From Halorubellus litoreus (GTDB taxonomy: Archaea > Halobacteriota > Halobacteria > Halobacteriales > Natrialbaceae), in assembly GCF_037081675.1 (NCBI RefSeq), contig NZ_JAZAQL010000002.1, positions 1,178,001 through 1,242,000 on the forward strand: 64,000 bases of DNA, given 5' to 3'. The notes under the pieces were generated by a model that was not told where the DNA came from, made no database searches, and saw only the letters and a list, made by a program, of their open reading frames with translations. A program made the translations under genes and the position numbers. Positions 26,098-35,474 of this stretch are shown piece by piece (within the stretch, counting starts at the first letter, position 1; each line of letters begins with the position of its first letter).

Positions 26098-27173
26098 CGC
26101 CCACCACCTCCGTTCGCCGCCGCCGTCCCCGGGCCGTCGGTGCCGTAGTCGTACTCGCCGGCGTACTCCGCGTCGGTCACCGCGACCACGGACGCCGGGT
26201 CGACGAGCGCGTCGGCATCGACGCCCGCGTCACCGCCGCCAGCGTCGCCGTCGACCGCGCCGTCACCGTCGCCATCGTCGGCACCCTCACCACCGACACC
26301 GACCTCCTCGACGTGCTGCCCCCAGTAGCCGCCGCCCTTCTCGACGACGACGTCGCCCTGGACGTGCGTCTGGCAGGAGAGTCGGAGCCCGCTCTCGGTC
26401 TCGTGGGGCGGGAGCGACAGCCGGCGCTGCTCGCGGTCGCCCATCTCGTCGACCTCGCCGTCGCAGGACACCGCGCACGTCCCGCAGAGGCCGTTCCCGC
26501 CGCAGTTCGCGACCTGCGTCACGTCGTTGTGCGGCGAGTGCCCGTCCGCGGCCAGCAGGACCGCGCGCAGCTGGTCGCCGACCTCGCACGTCACCGACCG
26601 GTCGCCGAACGTCACCGTCGGCGTCCGCCGGAACGACGGACTCTCGCCGTCGTAGGTCATGTCCACCGCCTCCGTCAGCCAGCAGCCGTCGTACTTCCCG
26701 CCCGCCTGCTCCGCGAGCACGAACTCGTAGGTGCGGTCGCCGTCGGGGTGGCGCGCCAGCACCGCCTGCACGTACCGGTCGCCGTCGCGCTCGCCCGGGC
26801 CGCGCTCGACCGTTCGCGCCCCCACGAGCCGGTCGTAGATCGCCCCGAGGAACGTCGCCGCGAACCCGTCCAGGTCGCCGTGGGCCTCGCGGAACCCGGG
26901 TGCCGCGAAGTCGAACAGCGTCCGCACGCAGCCCGGGACGTCGCCGGCCGCGCGCGCCGCCGCCGCGTCCACGTCGCTCGCCTCGATCGCGTCCAGTTGC
27001 ACACGAAGCGCCTCGCCCGGGTCGAGCCCAGGGGACGGCCCGACCACACCAGGGCCGTCGGCAGCCGTCGCGGCCGACGCCTCCTCGGCGTCCGCGACGG
27101 CACCGAACACGAACTCGCCGTCGCCCCGTTCGTCGTCGCGCTCCGTCTCCGCGGACGCGTCCTCGTCCGTCAT
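26094..27173 (-). CDS. [2Fe-2S] ferredoxin fused to a DUF4864-like domain
   Basis: A 359-residue protein. Residues about 50-170 resemble DUF4864 (ALRVQLDAIEASDVDAAAA, GFREAHGDLDGFAATF). The plant-type [2Fe-2S] domain (about 178-275) has the cluster motif CGGNGLCGTC (with C-x5-C-x2-C) and the fourth Cys in LRLSCQTH. A long acidic Gly/Asp tail ends the protein. It is cytoplasmic and likely feeds or receives electrons at the membrane. It overlaps the genes on both sides by ATGA. Confidence 0.75.
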   Translation of the reverse strand: MTDEDASAETERDDERGDGEFVFGAVADAEEASAATAADGPGVVGPSPGLDPGEALRVQLDAIEASDVDAAAARAAGDVPGCVRTLFDFAAPGFREAHGDLDGFAATFLGAIYDRLVGARTVERGPGERDGDRYVQAVLARHPDGDRTYEFVLAEQAGGKYDGCWLTEAVDMTYDGESPSFRRTPTVTFGDRSVTCEVGDQLRAVLLAADGHSPHNDVTQVANCGGNGLCGTCAVSCDGEVDEMGDREQRRLSLPPHETESGLRLSCQTHVQGDVVVEKGGGYWGQHVEEVGVGGEGADDGDGDGAVDGDAGGGDAGVDADALVDPASVVAVTDAEYAGEYDYGTDGPGTAAANGGGGR

Positions 27174-28738
27174 CGCGAGCCCTCCACTGCCGGCTCCGGG
27201 ACCTCCGACGCCCGCACCGTGAACTGTTCGAGCGCGCGCTCGAGCTCGCTCGCGCCGTCCGCGAGCCAGTCCACGCGCTGCTCGATGCGCTCGATGACCG
27301 CCTGCTGTTCGCGCGCCGTCGCCGCCACGTCGCTGGCCTCCGTCGCCGTCTCCGCGCCGATCTCGCGGACCGACGCGACGTTCTCCCGGACCGCCGCCGC
27401 GCGCTCGGTCCCCGCGTCCGTCGCCTCGTCGATGCGGTTCGCGTCCTCGGCGGTCTCCACGACCACGCGCTCGACGTCCTCGAACGCCCCGAGCGCGTCC
27501 TCGATGGTGTCCGCGCCCCGGTCGAGCGCGTCCTGCGTGCGCTCTATCTCCGCGAGCGCCGCGTCCGTGTCAGCGGCGACGTCGCCGAGGCCGTCCTCGA
27601 TGGCCGCCGCCGCGGCCTCCGTGTCGTTCGAGAGCTGCTGTATCTGCTCGCCGAGATGGGTCATGCTGCCGTCGTCGCTCGTCTTCTTCGCCTCCAGCGC
27701 GGTGTTCATCGCGAGGTGCTCGGTCTGGTTCGTCAGGTCCCGGACCTCGTCCGCGAGGTCCGCGACCGCCTCGACCGTCCCGGCGAGCGACTCGATCTCA
27801 GCGACCGACGCCGCCATCCGGTCCTCTATCTCGTCGAGTTCCGCGAGCGCGTCCGTCGCCGCGTCCGCGCCCTCGCCGGTCGTCGCCGCCGCGCGCTCGG
27901 ACTGCTCCGCGACCGCACCCGCCGACCGCGCCACCGTCCGCACGCGCTCCAGGAGGTCCGCCATCGCGTCCGCCGTCTCCTCCAGCTCCGCGTGCTGGGC
28001 CTCCACGCCGTCGCTGATGGACGCCGTCGCTTCGGTCACGCGCCGCGTTCCCGCTTTCGCCGCGCCCGCGTTCTCGTCGGCCTCCCGCGCCGCGTCCGCG
28101 ACCGACCGCGAGAACTCGCGGACCTCCGCAACCATCGTCTCCATCTGGTCCATCATCTCGTTGAACCCGATCGCGAGCGCGTCGAACTGCGGGACGCCCG
28201 TCTCCTCGTCCATCCGGCCCGTCAGGTCACCGCGTCGGACCGACGACAGCGTCCGCGTCTGCGCGGTCGCCGTCGTCGCCAGCTCGCGGTTCAACGACTC
28301 GACGGTCGCGACCTGCTCGCCGAGCTGGTCGCGTAACTCCGCGACGCTCCAGGCGAGCTGGCCGACCTCGTCGCGTCGCGTCGGCTCGAACGCCGCCTCG
28401 TACCGCCCGGTCTCCACGACCTTGCGCGTCTCCCGGTCGAGGTCGCGCAGCCCCGCGACGACGGAGCGCTCGACGAACGCGAACGCCACCACGATACCGA
28501 CCGATAACGTCGCGAACGCGAGGATGCCGCCGCGGTAGATCGCCTGTGCTTGCGCGTAGTTCGCGTCGAGCGCGACCGTCGCCCGCCACACCGCCACCGT
28601 GACGACGACGAACGCCACCGCGATCGCGGCGACCGCCGCCGCGACGAACTTCCCCGTCACCGACGCCCGCGGGTCGACCCCCCTGCGAGCGCGTCGGACG
28701 AGCGCGCCTACCCCTGCTCGAAGGACCCCTCTAGCCAT
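27170..28738 (-). CDS. MCP-like transducer with two TM helices and almost no extracellular domain
   Basis: A 522-residue protein. TM1 (about 28-52) and TM2 (about 68-92) are separated by only ~15 residues. A HAMP-like segment runs about 93-150 (VAGLRDLDRETRKVVE). The rest is helical signalling domain; the usual hairpin tip motif is diverged (LTNQTEHLAMNTALEAKKTSDDG), with no typical E-x3-E-V-RKLAE tip. This suggests it senses a membrane or internal signal, such as redox state, rather than an outside ligand. It is the first gene of the four-gene operon; its partner CheW/CheA may not bind normally. Confidence 0.75.
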   Translation of the reverse strand: MARGVLRAGVGALVRRARRGVDPRASVTGKFVAAAVAAIAVAFVVVTVAVWRATVALDANYAQAQAIYRGGILAFATLSVGIVVAFAFVERSVVAGLRDLDRETRKVVETGRYEAAFEPTRRDEVGQLAWSVAELRDQLGEQVATVESLNRELATTATAQTRTLSSVRRGDLTGRMDEETGVPQFDALAIGFNEMMDQMETMVAEVREFSRSVADAAREADENAGAAKAGTRRVTEATASISDGVEAQHAELEETADAMADLLERVRTVARSAGAVAEQSERAAATTGEGADAATDALAELDEIEDRMAASVAEIESLAGTVEAVADLADEVRDLTNQTEHLAMNTALEAKKTSDDGSMTHLGEQIQQLSNDTEAAAAAIEDGLGDVAADTDAALAEIERTQDALDRGADTIEDALGAFEDVERVVVETAEDANRIDEATDAGTERAAAVRENVASVREIGAETATEASDVAATAREQQAVIERIEQRVDWLADGASELERALEQFTVRASEVPEPAVEGSR

Positions 28739-28992
28739 GGCCGTACCTGCGACCAGACCCTAAAGTGAATTTTCCCTAATCAGTCCCAAATTCGCACCAA
28801 AAACACGGCAAACGACGCTAATACGAGCTGCAAGCGGCTGCAAGAATCAGGAGGTGGCCGCCAGCAGCGCGTCACGCGCTCGCCCGCACACCCGAACGGA
28901 GCGCGAGACCGCGCCCGGCGTGGTCGTCGAAGCGTCGACGTCACGACGCCATCGAGGCGGTCGTGGACGCCAGCGGACGACGGTCTGCGTCC
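28739..28992. other. Intergenic region between carB end and transducer start
   Basis: The left part is AT-rich around 28760-28850 and carries the transducer promoter. The rest is GC-rich spacer before the carB stop. Nothing else was found. Confidence 0.5.
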
Positions 28993-31900
28993 TCAGCCCC
29001 AGTTCTCGGTGCGGCGCGGCCGGTCGCCCACCGGGAGGACCTCGAGGTCGCCGTCGCACGCCGCGAGCCCGTCGAGGTACGCCTCGGCCGCTGCCTCGGT
29101 CGAGAGGTACGCGACGTCCTCCTCGACGGCGGTCTTCAGCGCCTCGGGGTCGTCGCTCACGAGGAAGTCGACCGCGCCGTCGATGATCGCCTGCGAGACG
29201 TCGTCGAACTCGACGACAGTGAAGTACTCACCGAAGCGCTCGGGGAGGTCACCGGTGTCGCCGTCGAGGCTCACGACGGCCTTCCCGCCCGTGTTCACGG
29301 CGTTCCCGGCGGCGTCCTGCGCCTTCCAGTACGCCATCCCGAACGAGCTCGCCGTCCCCATGACCTCGCCCGTGGACTTCATCTCCGGCCCCAGGCGCGG
29401 GTCCGAGTTCGGCAAGCGGTCGAACGGCAGCACGACCTCCTTGACCGAGAAGTGCTCGGGAACCTGCTCTTCGATACCGAGGTCCGCGAGCGTCTCCCCC
29501 GCCATGACCTTCGCCGCGACCTTCGCGATGGGGACGCCCGTCGCCTTCGACACGTACGGGACCGTCCGCGAGGAGCGCGGGTTCGCCTCCAGCACGTACA
29601 CCTCGCCGTCTTTGACGGCGAGCTGGACGTTCATGAGGCCGACCGTGTCCAGCGCGCTCGCGATGTCCTCGACGACGCCGCGGACGCGCTGGGTGGTGTC
29701 GTCGTCGAGCGACCGCGGCGGGATGACGCAGGCCGAGTCACCGGAGTGCACGCCAGCGGTCTCGATGTGTTCCATGATACCGCCGATGAGGACGTCCTCG
29801 CCGTCGCTGACCGCGTCCACGTCCAGTTCGACCGCGCCCGCGAGGAACTCGTCGACGAGGATGGGCTTGTCCGGACTCACGCGGACCGCCTCCTCGACGT
29901 ACTCCTTCAGTTCCTCGTCGTCGTGCACGACCTCCATCGCGCGCCCCCCGAGCACGTAGCTCGGGCGAACGAGCACCGGGTACCCGATGTCGTTCGCGAG
30001 CGCGAGCGCCTCGTCCTCGCTCGTCGCACTCCCGCCCTCGGGCTGGGCGATACCGAGCTCGTCCATCAGGACGTTGAAGCGGTCGCGGTCCTCCGCGAGG
30101 TCCATCGCCTCCACGCTCGTCCCCAGGACCTCCGCGTCCAGCCCGCGACGCGCGAGCTCGGCCTCGAGCGGCTCGCCGACGTTCACCGACGTCTGCCCGC
30201 CGAACTGCACCATCACGCCGTCCGCGTCCGTCGCCTCGACGACGTCCGCGATCTCCTCCGCGGTGATGGGCTCGAAGAACAACCCGTCGCTCGTGTCGTA
30301 GTCCGTCGACACCGTCTCCGGGTTGTTGTTCACGACGTGCGCGTCGATACCGAGTTCCTCCAGCGCCTGGACCGCGTGCACCGAACAGTAGTCGAACTCG
30401 ACGCCCTGCCCGATGCGGATGGGGCCGCCGCCGACGACGACGACGCTCTCCATCTCCGGGTCGACCTGGAGCTCGTTCCGGTACCGGCTCTGGACGTGCG
30501 AGGGCTGGCGCGCCGAGTAGTAGTACGGCGTCGACGCCGCGAACTCGCCAGCGCACGTATCCACCTGCTTGAACGAGCGCTCGGGCGTCGCCGCCTCGAC
30601 CTCCTCGACGGTCGCCGCCGTTCCACCGTCTCCGGTCGGAGCCTCCGCGACGCGGCCGCCGTCGCCCGCGAGCTCCGCGACCTCCGCGTTCGTGAACCCG
30701 ATCTCGCCCGCGCGCTCGAAGTCGCCGTCCTGCGCGGCCTTCGCCGCGTGCGCGACGTTCGCGAACCGCTCCACGTACCACTCGTGGATGTCCGTCAGCT
30801 CGATGACCTCCTCGACGCTATACCCGCGGTCGAACGCCTCGAACATCGCGTACGGCCGGTCCGGACTCGGCCGCACCAGGAACTCGCGCTCCAGCTCCTC
30901 GTCCGCGAGGTCCGCCCAGTCGACGTCCGGGTCGTACTCCGACGAACGCAGGGCCTTCAGGAGGCTCTCCTCGAACGTCCGCCCGATCGCCATCGCCTCC
31001 CCCGTGGACTTCATCGCCGTCGACAGCTCGAAGTCCGTCTCCGGGAACTTGTCCTGGGGCCAGCGCGGGACCTTCGTCACGACGTAGTCGATCGCGGGCT
31101 CGAACGCCGCGGTCGTCTCGCCCGTGATCTCGTTCGTGATCTCGTGCAGGCGCTTCCCGAGCGCGACCTTCGCGGTGACGCGAGCGATCGGGTACCCGGT
31201 CGCCTTCGACGCGAGCGCCGACGAACGGGAGACGCGCGGGTTCACCTCGACGACGCGGTACTCGCCACCCGGGGTGCCGTCGTCGCGCCACGCGTGCTGG
31301 ATGTTACACCCGCCCTCGATGCCGAGTTCGCGGATGACCTTCAACGCCGAGTCGCGCATCTGCTGGTGGCCCTCGTCCGGAATCACTTGCGAGGGCGTGA
31401 CGACCGTACTCTCGCCCGTGTGGATGCCCATCGGGTCGATGTTCTCCATGTTACAGATGATGATACAGGAGTCGTCGCCGTCGCGCATCACCTCGTACTC
31501 GAGTTCGACCCAGCCGTCGATGCTCTCCGTGATCATCACCTCGTTGTTCCGCGACAGGCGCAGCCCCTTGCGGACGCGTTCCTTGAGTTCGTCCATCTCC
31601 TCGACGACGCCCGAACCGGCGCCGCCGAGCGTGTACGTCGTCCGCATGATGACGGGGAGCCCACCGACGGCGTCGACGGCGTCCTCGATCTCGTCGACGC
31701 TGTTGATGGTGACGGACTTCGGGACGGGCTCGCCGATGGACTCCATGCGTTCGCGGAAGAGGTCGCGGTCCTCGGTCGCGTAGATGGTGTCCAGCGGCGT
31801 GCCCATTATCTCGACGTCGTGCTCGTCGAGGACGCCCTCCTCGGCGAGTTCCGCGGTGACGTTCAGGCCGGTCTGGCCGCCGAGGCCGGCGATGACGCCG

Positions 31901-32169
31901 TCGGGCTTCTCCTGCGCGATGACCTCCGCGATGGCGTCGGTCGTGATGGGCTCGATGTAGACCTTGTCCGCCATCTCGGGGTCGGTCATGATGGTCGCGG
32001 GGTTCGAGTTCACGAGGACGACTCGCGCACCTTCCTCCTGGAGCGCGCGGCACGCCTGCGCGCCGGAGTAGTCGAACTCCGCGGCCTGCCCGATCTGGAT
32101 GGGGCCGGAGCCGATGAGGAGGATTGTGCGTCCGTCCGCGCCGTCGTCCGCTGGTGTCCCGCCGGTCAT
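28993..32169 (-). CDS. carB: Carbamoyl-phosphate synthase large subunit
   Basis: A 1058-residue enzyme that makes carbamoyl phosphate from bicarbonate, two ATP and ammonia from CarA, for arginine and pyrimidine synthesis. Two homologous synthetase halves are visible: ILLIGSGPIQIGQAAEFDYSG at the N-terminus and VVVVGGGPIRIGQGVEFDYC near residue 580. ATP-grasp motifs (for example VNPRVSRSSALASKATGYP and EANPRSSRTVPYVSKATGVP) occur in each half. The C-terminal domain of about 120 residues binds allosteric effectors. It has the expected full length. A TATA box at 32201-32207 lies about 32 nt before the start. It is about 9 kb from carA, unlike in bacteria where the two are adjacent. Confidence 0.97.
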   Translation of the reverse strand: MTGGTPADDGADGRTILLIGSGPIQIGQAAEFDYSGAQACRALQEEGARVVLVNSNPATIMTDPEMADKVYIEPITTDAIAEVIAQEKPDGVIAGLGGQTGLNVTAELAEEGVLDEHDVEIMGTPLDTIYATEDRDLFRERMESIGEPVPKSVTINSVDEIEDAVDAVGGLPVIMRTTYTLGGAGSGVVEEMDELKERVRKGLRLSRNNEVMITESIDGWVELEYEVMRDGDDSCIIICNMENIDPMGIHTGESTVVTPSQVIPDEGHQQMRDSALKVIRELGIEGGCNIQHAWRDDGTPGGEYRVVEVNPRVSRSSALASKATGYPIARVTAKVALGKRLHEITNEITGETTAAFEPAIDYVVTKVPRWPQDKFPETDFELSTAMKSTGEAMAIGRTFEESLLKALRSSEYDPDVDWADLADEELEREFLVRPSPDRPYAMFEAFDRGYSVEEVIELTDIHEWYVERFANVAHAAKAAQDGDFERAGEIGFTNAEVAELAGDGGRVAEAPTGDGGTAATVEEVEAATPERSFKQVDTCAGEFAASTPYYYSARQPSHVQSRYRNELQVDPEMESVVVVGGGPIRIGQGVEFDYCSVHAVQALEELGIDAHVVNNNPETVSTDYDTSDGLFFEPITAEEIADVVEATDADGVMVQFGGQTSVNVGEPLEAELARRGLDAEVLGTSVEAMDLAEDRDRFNVLMDELGIAQPEGGSATSEDEALALANDIGYPVLVRPSYVLGGRAMEVVHDDEELKEYVEEAVRVSPDKPILVDEFLAGAVELDVDAVSDGEDVLIGGIMEHIETAGVHSGDSACVIPPRSLDDDTTQRVRGVVEDIASALDTVGLMNVQLAVKDGEVYVLEANPRSSRTVPYVSKATGVPIAKVAAKVMAGETLADLGIEEQVPEHFSVKEVVLPFDRLPNSDPRLGPEMKSTGEVMGTASSFGMAYWKAQDAAGNAVNTGGKAVVSLDGDTGDLPERFGEYFTVVEFDDVSQAIIDGAVDFLVSDDPEALKTAVEEDVAYLSTEAAAEAYLDGLAACDGDLEVLPVGDRPRRTENWG

Positions 32170-32200
32170 GATTGCTTACCGGTGTCCAGTCCGTACATCG

Positions 32201-32207
32201 TAATAAG
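32201..32207 (-). promoter_or_regulatory. TATA box of carB
   Basis: The minus-strand CTTATTA lies 32-38 nt before the carB ATG. Just downstream is ACGATGTACG, loosely similar to the carA dyad region, but not a clear dyad. Confidence 0.5.
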
Positions 32208-32340
32208 ACCCACGATAGATTACGAGGGGCGAAACTCGGTTTCGAGATTCGAAATCTTGCCGGGGTTCAGGGCGGACTGGCACGGTAGAGAGACACACGC
32301 CCCCGGAAGAACTACCCGCTCGCCGGGACCACGCACGGAC

Positions 32341-33387
32341 ATGCCTCGTGCACGCGCCGAGCCACCCGCGACCCCACCCCCCGTCGACGACGACCAGGTC
32401 GTGCTCGTCCTCCCGACGTCCAGCCAGGTCCCCGGGTTCGTCGTCGACCGCGCCGCCGACCGGCTCCGCGACCGCTTCGGCGTCAGCGTCGACCGCTCCC
32501 CGCTCCTCGACGCCGACGGCGACCCCGCCCCCGCGGCCATCGCGGACGCGCTCGAGGCCGCGTTCCGCGACCCCGACGTCGGCGCCGTCGTCGCCGCGAC
32601 CGGCGGCGACCGCCAGGTCCGCGTCCTTCCCCATCTCGACCGCGACGTCCTCGCCGCCAACCCGACGCGGTTCTTCGGCATCAGCGACAACACCAACCTC
32701 CACTGCGCGCTCGGCGCCGCGGGCGTCCAATCGTACTACGGCGGCCAATGCCTCCCCGGCCTCGCCCTCGACGCCTCGCTCTCCCCCTACACCGCGACGT
32801 ACCTCGAACGCGCGCTGTTCGAGGACGCGCTCGGCGAGGTCGAACCCGCCGACAGCTACACCGACGACCGCTACGACTTCGCCACCGGGGACCCCCGCGA
32901 GTGGCTCGACGCCCCCGGCTGGACCTGGGATAGCTTCGACGCCCCAGTCGCGGGACGCCTCTGGGGCGGCTGCCTCGAGGTCCTCGAGTGGGTCGCCGCC
33001 GCCGACCCCGCGGGCGCGCTCGTCCCCGGCGCACCGCCCGCGCACGGCGACGGCCGCGTCCTCCTCGTCGAGACCAGCGAGGAACTCCCGTCACCGACCC
33101 ACGTCCGACGCGTCCTCCAGAACCTCGGCGTCCGCGGCACCCTCGACGCCCTCGACGCCGTCGTCGTCGGCCGCCCGAAGACCCGACACCGCGACAGCCC
33201 ACCCCACAGCGAACGCGACGCCTACCGCGACCGCCAGCGCGACGCCGTCCGCGAGACCGTCCGCGCGTTCGCGGACGTCCCCATCCTCTTCGACTTCGAC
33301 GTCGGCCACACCGACCCGCACGTCCCCGTGCCACTCGGCGCGCGCGTCGAACTCGACCCCGAAAACGAGACCGTCACCTTCCACTGA
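32341..33387 (+). CDS. Peptidase S66 (LD-carboxypeptidase / microcin-immunity MccF-like)
   Basis: A 348-residue protein with the family landmarks: VVAATGGDRQVRVLPHLD (about 82-100), FGISDNTNLH with the nucleophile Ser (about 113), GGCLEVLEW (about 210), VLLVETSEE (Glu about 240), and DVGHTDP with the catalytic His (about 320). LD-carboxypeptidases trim the terminal D-Ala of murein peptides, and MccF cleaves aspartyl-adenylate antibiotics. Because archaea lack murein, an MccF-like or other detoxifying role is more likely. The gene lies divergent from carB, with 170 bp between. Confidence 0.8.
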   Translation: MPRARAEPPATPPPVDDDQVVLVLPTSSQVPGFVVDRAADRLRDRFGVSVDRSPLLDADGDPAPAAIADALEAAFRDPDVGAVVAATGGDRQVRVLPHLDRDVLAANPTRFFGISDNTNLHCALGAAGVQSYYGGQCLPGLALDASLSPYTATYLERALFEDALGEVEPADSYTDDRYDFATGDPREWLDAPGWTWDSFDAPVAGRLWGGCLEVLEWVAAADPAGALVPGAPPAHGDGRVLLVETSEELPSPTHVRRVLQNLGVRGTLDALDAVVVGRPKTRHRDSPPHSERDAYRDRQRDAVRETVRAFADVPILFDFDVGHTDPHVPVPLGARVELDPENETVTFH

Positions 33388-33441
33388 CCGCAACCGCGTC
33401 GCAATCGCGCCGCGACCGCACCGCGTCCGCGCCGCAGTCGG

Positions 33442-33672
33442 TCACTCGTCGACGAACCGATACCGGTACGGCGGGCTCTCGCCGACCACCTCGACCGCGC
33501 CCGACTCGGCGCGCCGCCCGAGCACCGTCGCGACGCGATGCGTGCTATCGACGTCGACGTCGTGCTCGTCGAGCACCGCGACGATCTCGCTCGCCGACAA
33601 CGGCTCCTCGATACCTGCACTCGCCAGTACGTCACGGATCCGCTCGAACTCGCCGTGGTCCACGGGAGTCAC
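33442..33672 (-). CDS. Small winged-helix-like protein, unknown
   Basis: A 76-residue acidic protein. The pattern IRDVLASAGIEEPLSASEIVAVLDEHD then STHRVATVLGRRAESGAVEVV followed by PPYRYRF resembles a small winged helix like those of haloarchaeal short regulators. No family name was recognised. Convergent with the S66 peptidase gene, about 54 bp apart. Confidence 0.55.
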   Translation of the reverse strand: MTPVDHGEFERIRDVLASAGIEEPLSASEIVAVLDEHDVDVDSTHRVATVLGRRAESGAVEVVGESPPYRYRFVDE

Positions 33673-33785
33673 AGGTTAACCTCACGCGCGCGAAGAGCAT
33701 AAAACGACGCCCAGGGTGCGACAGAAACACACGCAAGCAACCAGCGGAACGACCCACCGTCGCCGCAGTCGCCGTCGCCGCCGAC

Positions 33786-33828
33786 GCAGTCGCAGTCGCA
33801 GTCGCAGTCGCAGTCGCAGTCGCAGTCG
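33786..33828. repeat. GCAGTC hexamer array
   Basis: Seven tandem copies of the hexamer GCAGTC lie directly downstream of the next minus-strand gene, with the last one adjoining its stop codon. Confidence 0.75.
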
Positions 33829-33830
33829 AC

Positions 33831-34370
33831 CTACAGCGCGGTGTCGTGCTCGTCCGCGAAGTCCCGCTGCGAGCGGTACGCGTCGACGAACTCGGCGACG
33901 TCGAACTCGAGCATCTGCCGTTCGAACTCCTGGACGGCGTTCTGGTCCTCGGCGTGGCTGACCGCGTGCTCCATGAGCTCGACGACGAGTTCGACGACGA
34001 TCTCGTGGAGGCGCCGCGAGTCGAAGTCGGTCACCCACACCATCGAGTACCCGACGCTCCCGTCGTCGCTCACGTCCTTCACGGCGACGTCCTCGGGGAA
34101 CTCCTCGAGGACGACGCCCATGAGGTGGATGGTGTCGAACTCGTCGAAGTCGTCCTCCGGCTCGATGGTCTCCTGGAGGACCGCGACGAGCGATTCGGGG
34201 AAGAACCGCGACGGCGGATGGACGTCCTGGACGACCGCGTGCGTCCCACCGCAGTCACACGAGATGTCGCGGACGCCCATGTCCAGGTCCTTCACGTCGA
34301 CGCGCTCGCCACAGGACAGCTCCAGTGCGCTACTCGGCGCGTCGTCACCCGGAACCCGCGGCTCAGGCAT
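33831..34370 (-). CDS. DUF5815-like haloarchaeal protein with Cys/His N-terminus
   Basis: A 179-residue acidic protein. Residues 15-55 carry Cys (SCGERVDVKDL, DISCDCGGTHAVV), possibly a zinc ribbon with CxC and CGGTH. The C-terminal part is helical (FDSRRLHEIVVELVVELMEHA). It resembles the haloarchaeal DUF5815 family as I recall. Function is not known. No signal peptide or TM segment is present. Confidence 0.65.
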   Translation of the reverse strand: MPEPRVPGDDAPSSALELSCGERVDVKDLDMGVRDISCDCGGTHAVVQDVHPPSRFFPESLVAVLQETIEPEDDFDEFDTIHLMGVVLEEFPEDVAVKDVSDDGSVGYSMVWVTDFDSRRLHEIVVELVVELMEHAVSHAEDQNAVQEFERQMLEFDVAEFVDAYRSQRDFADEHDTAL

Positions 34371-34466
34371 ACGAGCGCGTTCGGAACGAGCGCGTAAAAG
34401 GGCCGCGACTCCCGGTCGCCGCAGTCCCGCGACGACCGGTCGTGACGCCTCGATGCGGGATCCGAG

Positions 34467-34886
34467 TCAGGGCCAGTCGTCGCGAACCGGCTCCTCGTCG
34501 GCGGCGTCCTCGCTCGCGGTGTCGGTCGCGAGCGTCCAGTCGGCGGCGTCGGCCGCGTCCTCGACGGCGAGGTACTCCCAGTCGACGCGGTCCGCGAGGT
34601 CCGCGTCGCCCTCGTCGGTACCGACGAAGACGTGCCGGTCGGTGTCGAACTGCTCGTGGACGCTCTCCAGGCTCTCCTCGCGCCCACGCGGCCCGCTGAA
34701 GAAGTCCTGGCGGACGCGGTTCTTCCGCGTGAAGTTCGTGACGACGTACGTCGGTTCGTCGGAGACGACGCCGACGTACTTCGCCCAGCGTCGCGCGTCG
34801 TCGAAGACGGCCTCGGGGTCCGCGAGCGCCTGGAGCGCGGAGAGCTCGAACGCCAGCGTCATCGTGCCACTATCGGGCCCGTTCAT
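34467..34886 (-). CDS. DUF7124-like haloarchaeal protein
   Basis: A 139-residue acidic, soluble protein. It starts MNGPDSGTMTLAFELSALQALADP, with the ATG at 34886 chosen since homologues (from memory) have a short lead before MTLAFEL. A second possible start is ATG 34862. The core includes DDARRWAKYVGVVSDEPTYVV and the tail is Asp/Glu-rich. Function is unknown. Confidence 0.6.
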   Translation of the reverse strand: MNGPDSGTMTLAFELSALQALADPEAVFDDARRWAKYVGVVSDEPTYVVTNFTRKNRVRQDFFSGPRGREESLESVHEQFDTDRHVFVGTDEGDADLADRVDWEYLAVEDAADAADWTLATDTASEDAADEEPVRDDWP

Positions 34887-35020
34887 GCACGAAGATGGCC
34901 GGTCGCGGCGAAAGAACGTGTCGGTCTGGGCCGACTGCGCGGTCACGCGAGAACGTCCAGGGCCGCCGGGCGGCGCTGTCGCTACGCGGTCGTGGTCGAG
35001 AGAACGCCCTCGCCCCCGGG

Positions 35021-35245
35021 TCAGGCGCGTTCGACGCGGAGGTAGTCGGTGAACACCACGACGTCTCCCGCGGAGAGCCGGGTCGACGCTGCGTCTATTT
35101 CGACGACCGAGCCGTCGGTCGCGCGTGCGATCTGGCGGTACGTTCGGTCTCGGAGCTGGTCGACGTGCTTGACCGTCGCGTCCACGGGGACGGATTCGGT
35201 ACGGCGTAACCGTAGAGCACCGCTCGTGGTGTCACTGACTGCCAT
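35021..35245 (-). CDS. Small haloarchaeal protein, unknown function
   Basis: A 74-residue protein with a beta-rich sequence (ALRLRRTESVPVDATVKHV, GSVVEIDAASTRLSAGDVVVF). No motif is recognised. The upstream dyad and TATA box on the minus strand (35252-35279) support a real transcription unit. Confidence 0.55.
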   Translation of the reverse strand: MAVSDTTSGALRLRRTESVPVDATVKHVDQLRDRTYRQIARATDGSVVEIDAASTRLSAGDVVVFTDYLRVERA

Positions 35246-35251
35246 GGGGCA

Positions 35252-35279
35252 TGGTACAGTATACCACGATTTCTATTAA
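35252..35279 (-). promoter_or_regulatory. TATA box and dyad of the 74-residue protein gene
   Basis: TGGTA (35252-35256) and TACCA (35262-35266) form a perfect dyad with a 5-nt spacer between the start codon and a TATA element (TTAATA on the minus strand, about 35274-35279). A repressor at this site would block RNA polymerase. Confidence 0.45.
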
Positions 35280-35474
35280 AGGTTGGCGTTGACGACCCAG
35301 GAACCCACCACGGACCGATACCTCGAATCACCCCACAGCACCCGAACGCAACGACACCCCGGGCGTCGCTCACCAACCCCGAACCAGATACGAAGCAAAC
35401 ACGGCCGAACGCGAAGCAAACACGAAACAACCACGAACCGAACGCGAACGACGGCGAGGAGAACTAGCGACCGA

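Noticed and set aside
28963..32340. Very long plus-strand frame opposite carB, joined to the S66 gene
   Set aside because: Mirror of carB caused by GC-rich codon bias. The S66 peptidase begins at ATG 32341 where recognisable motifs start.
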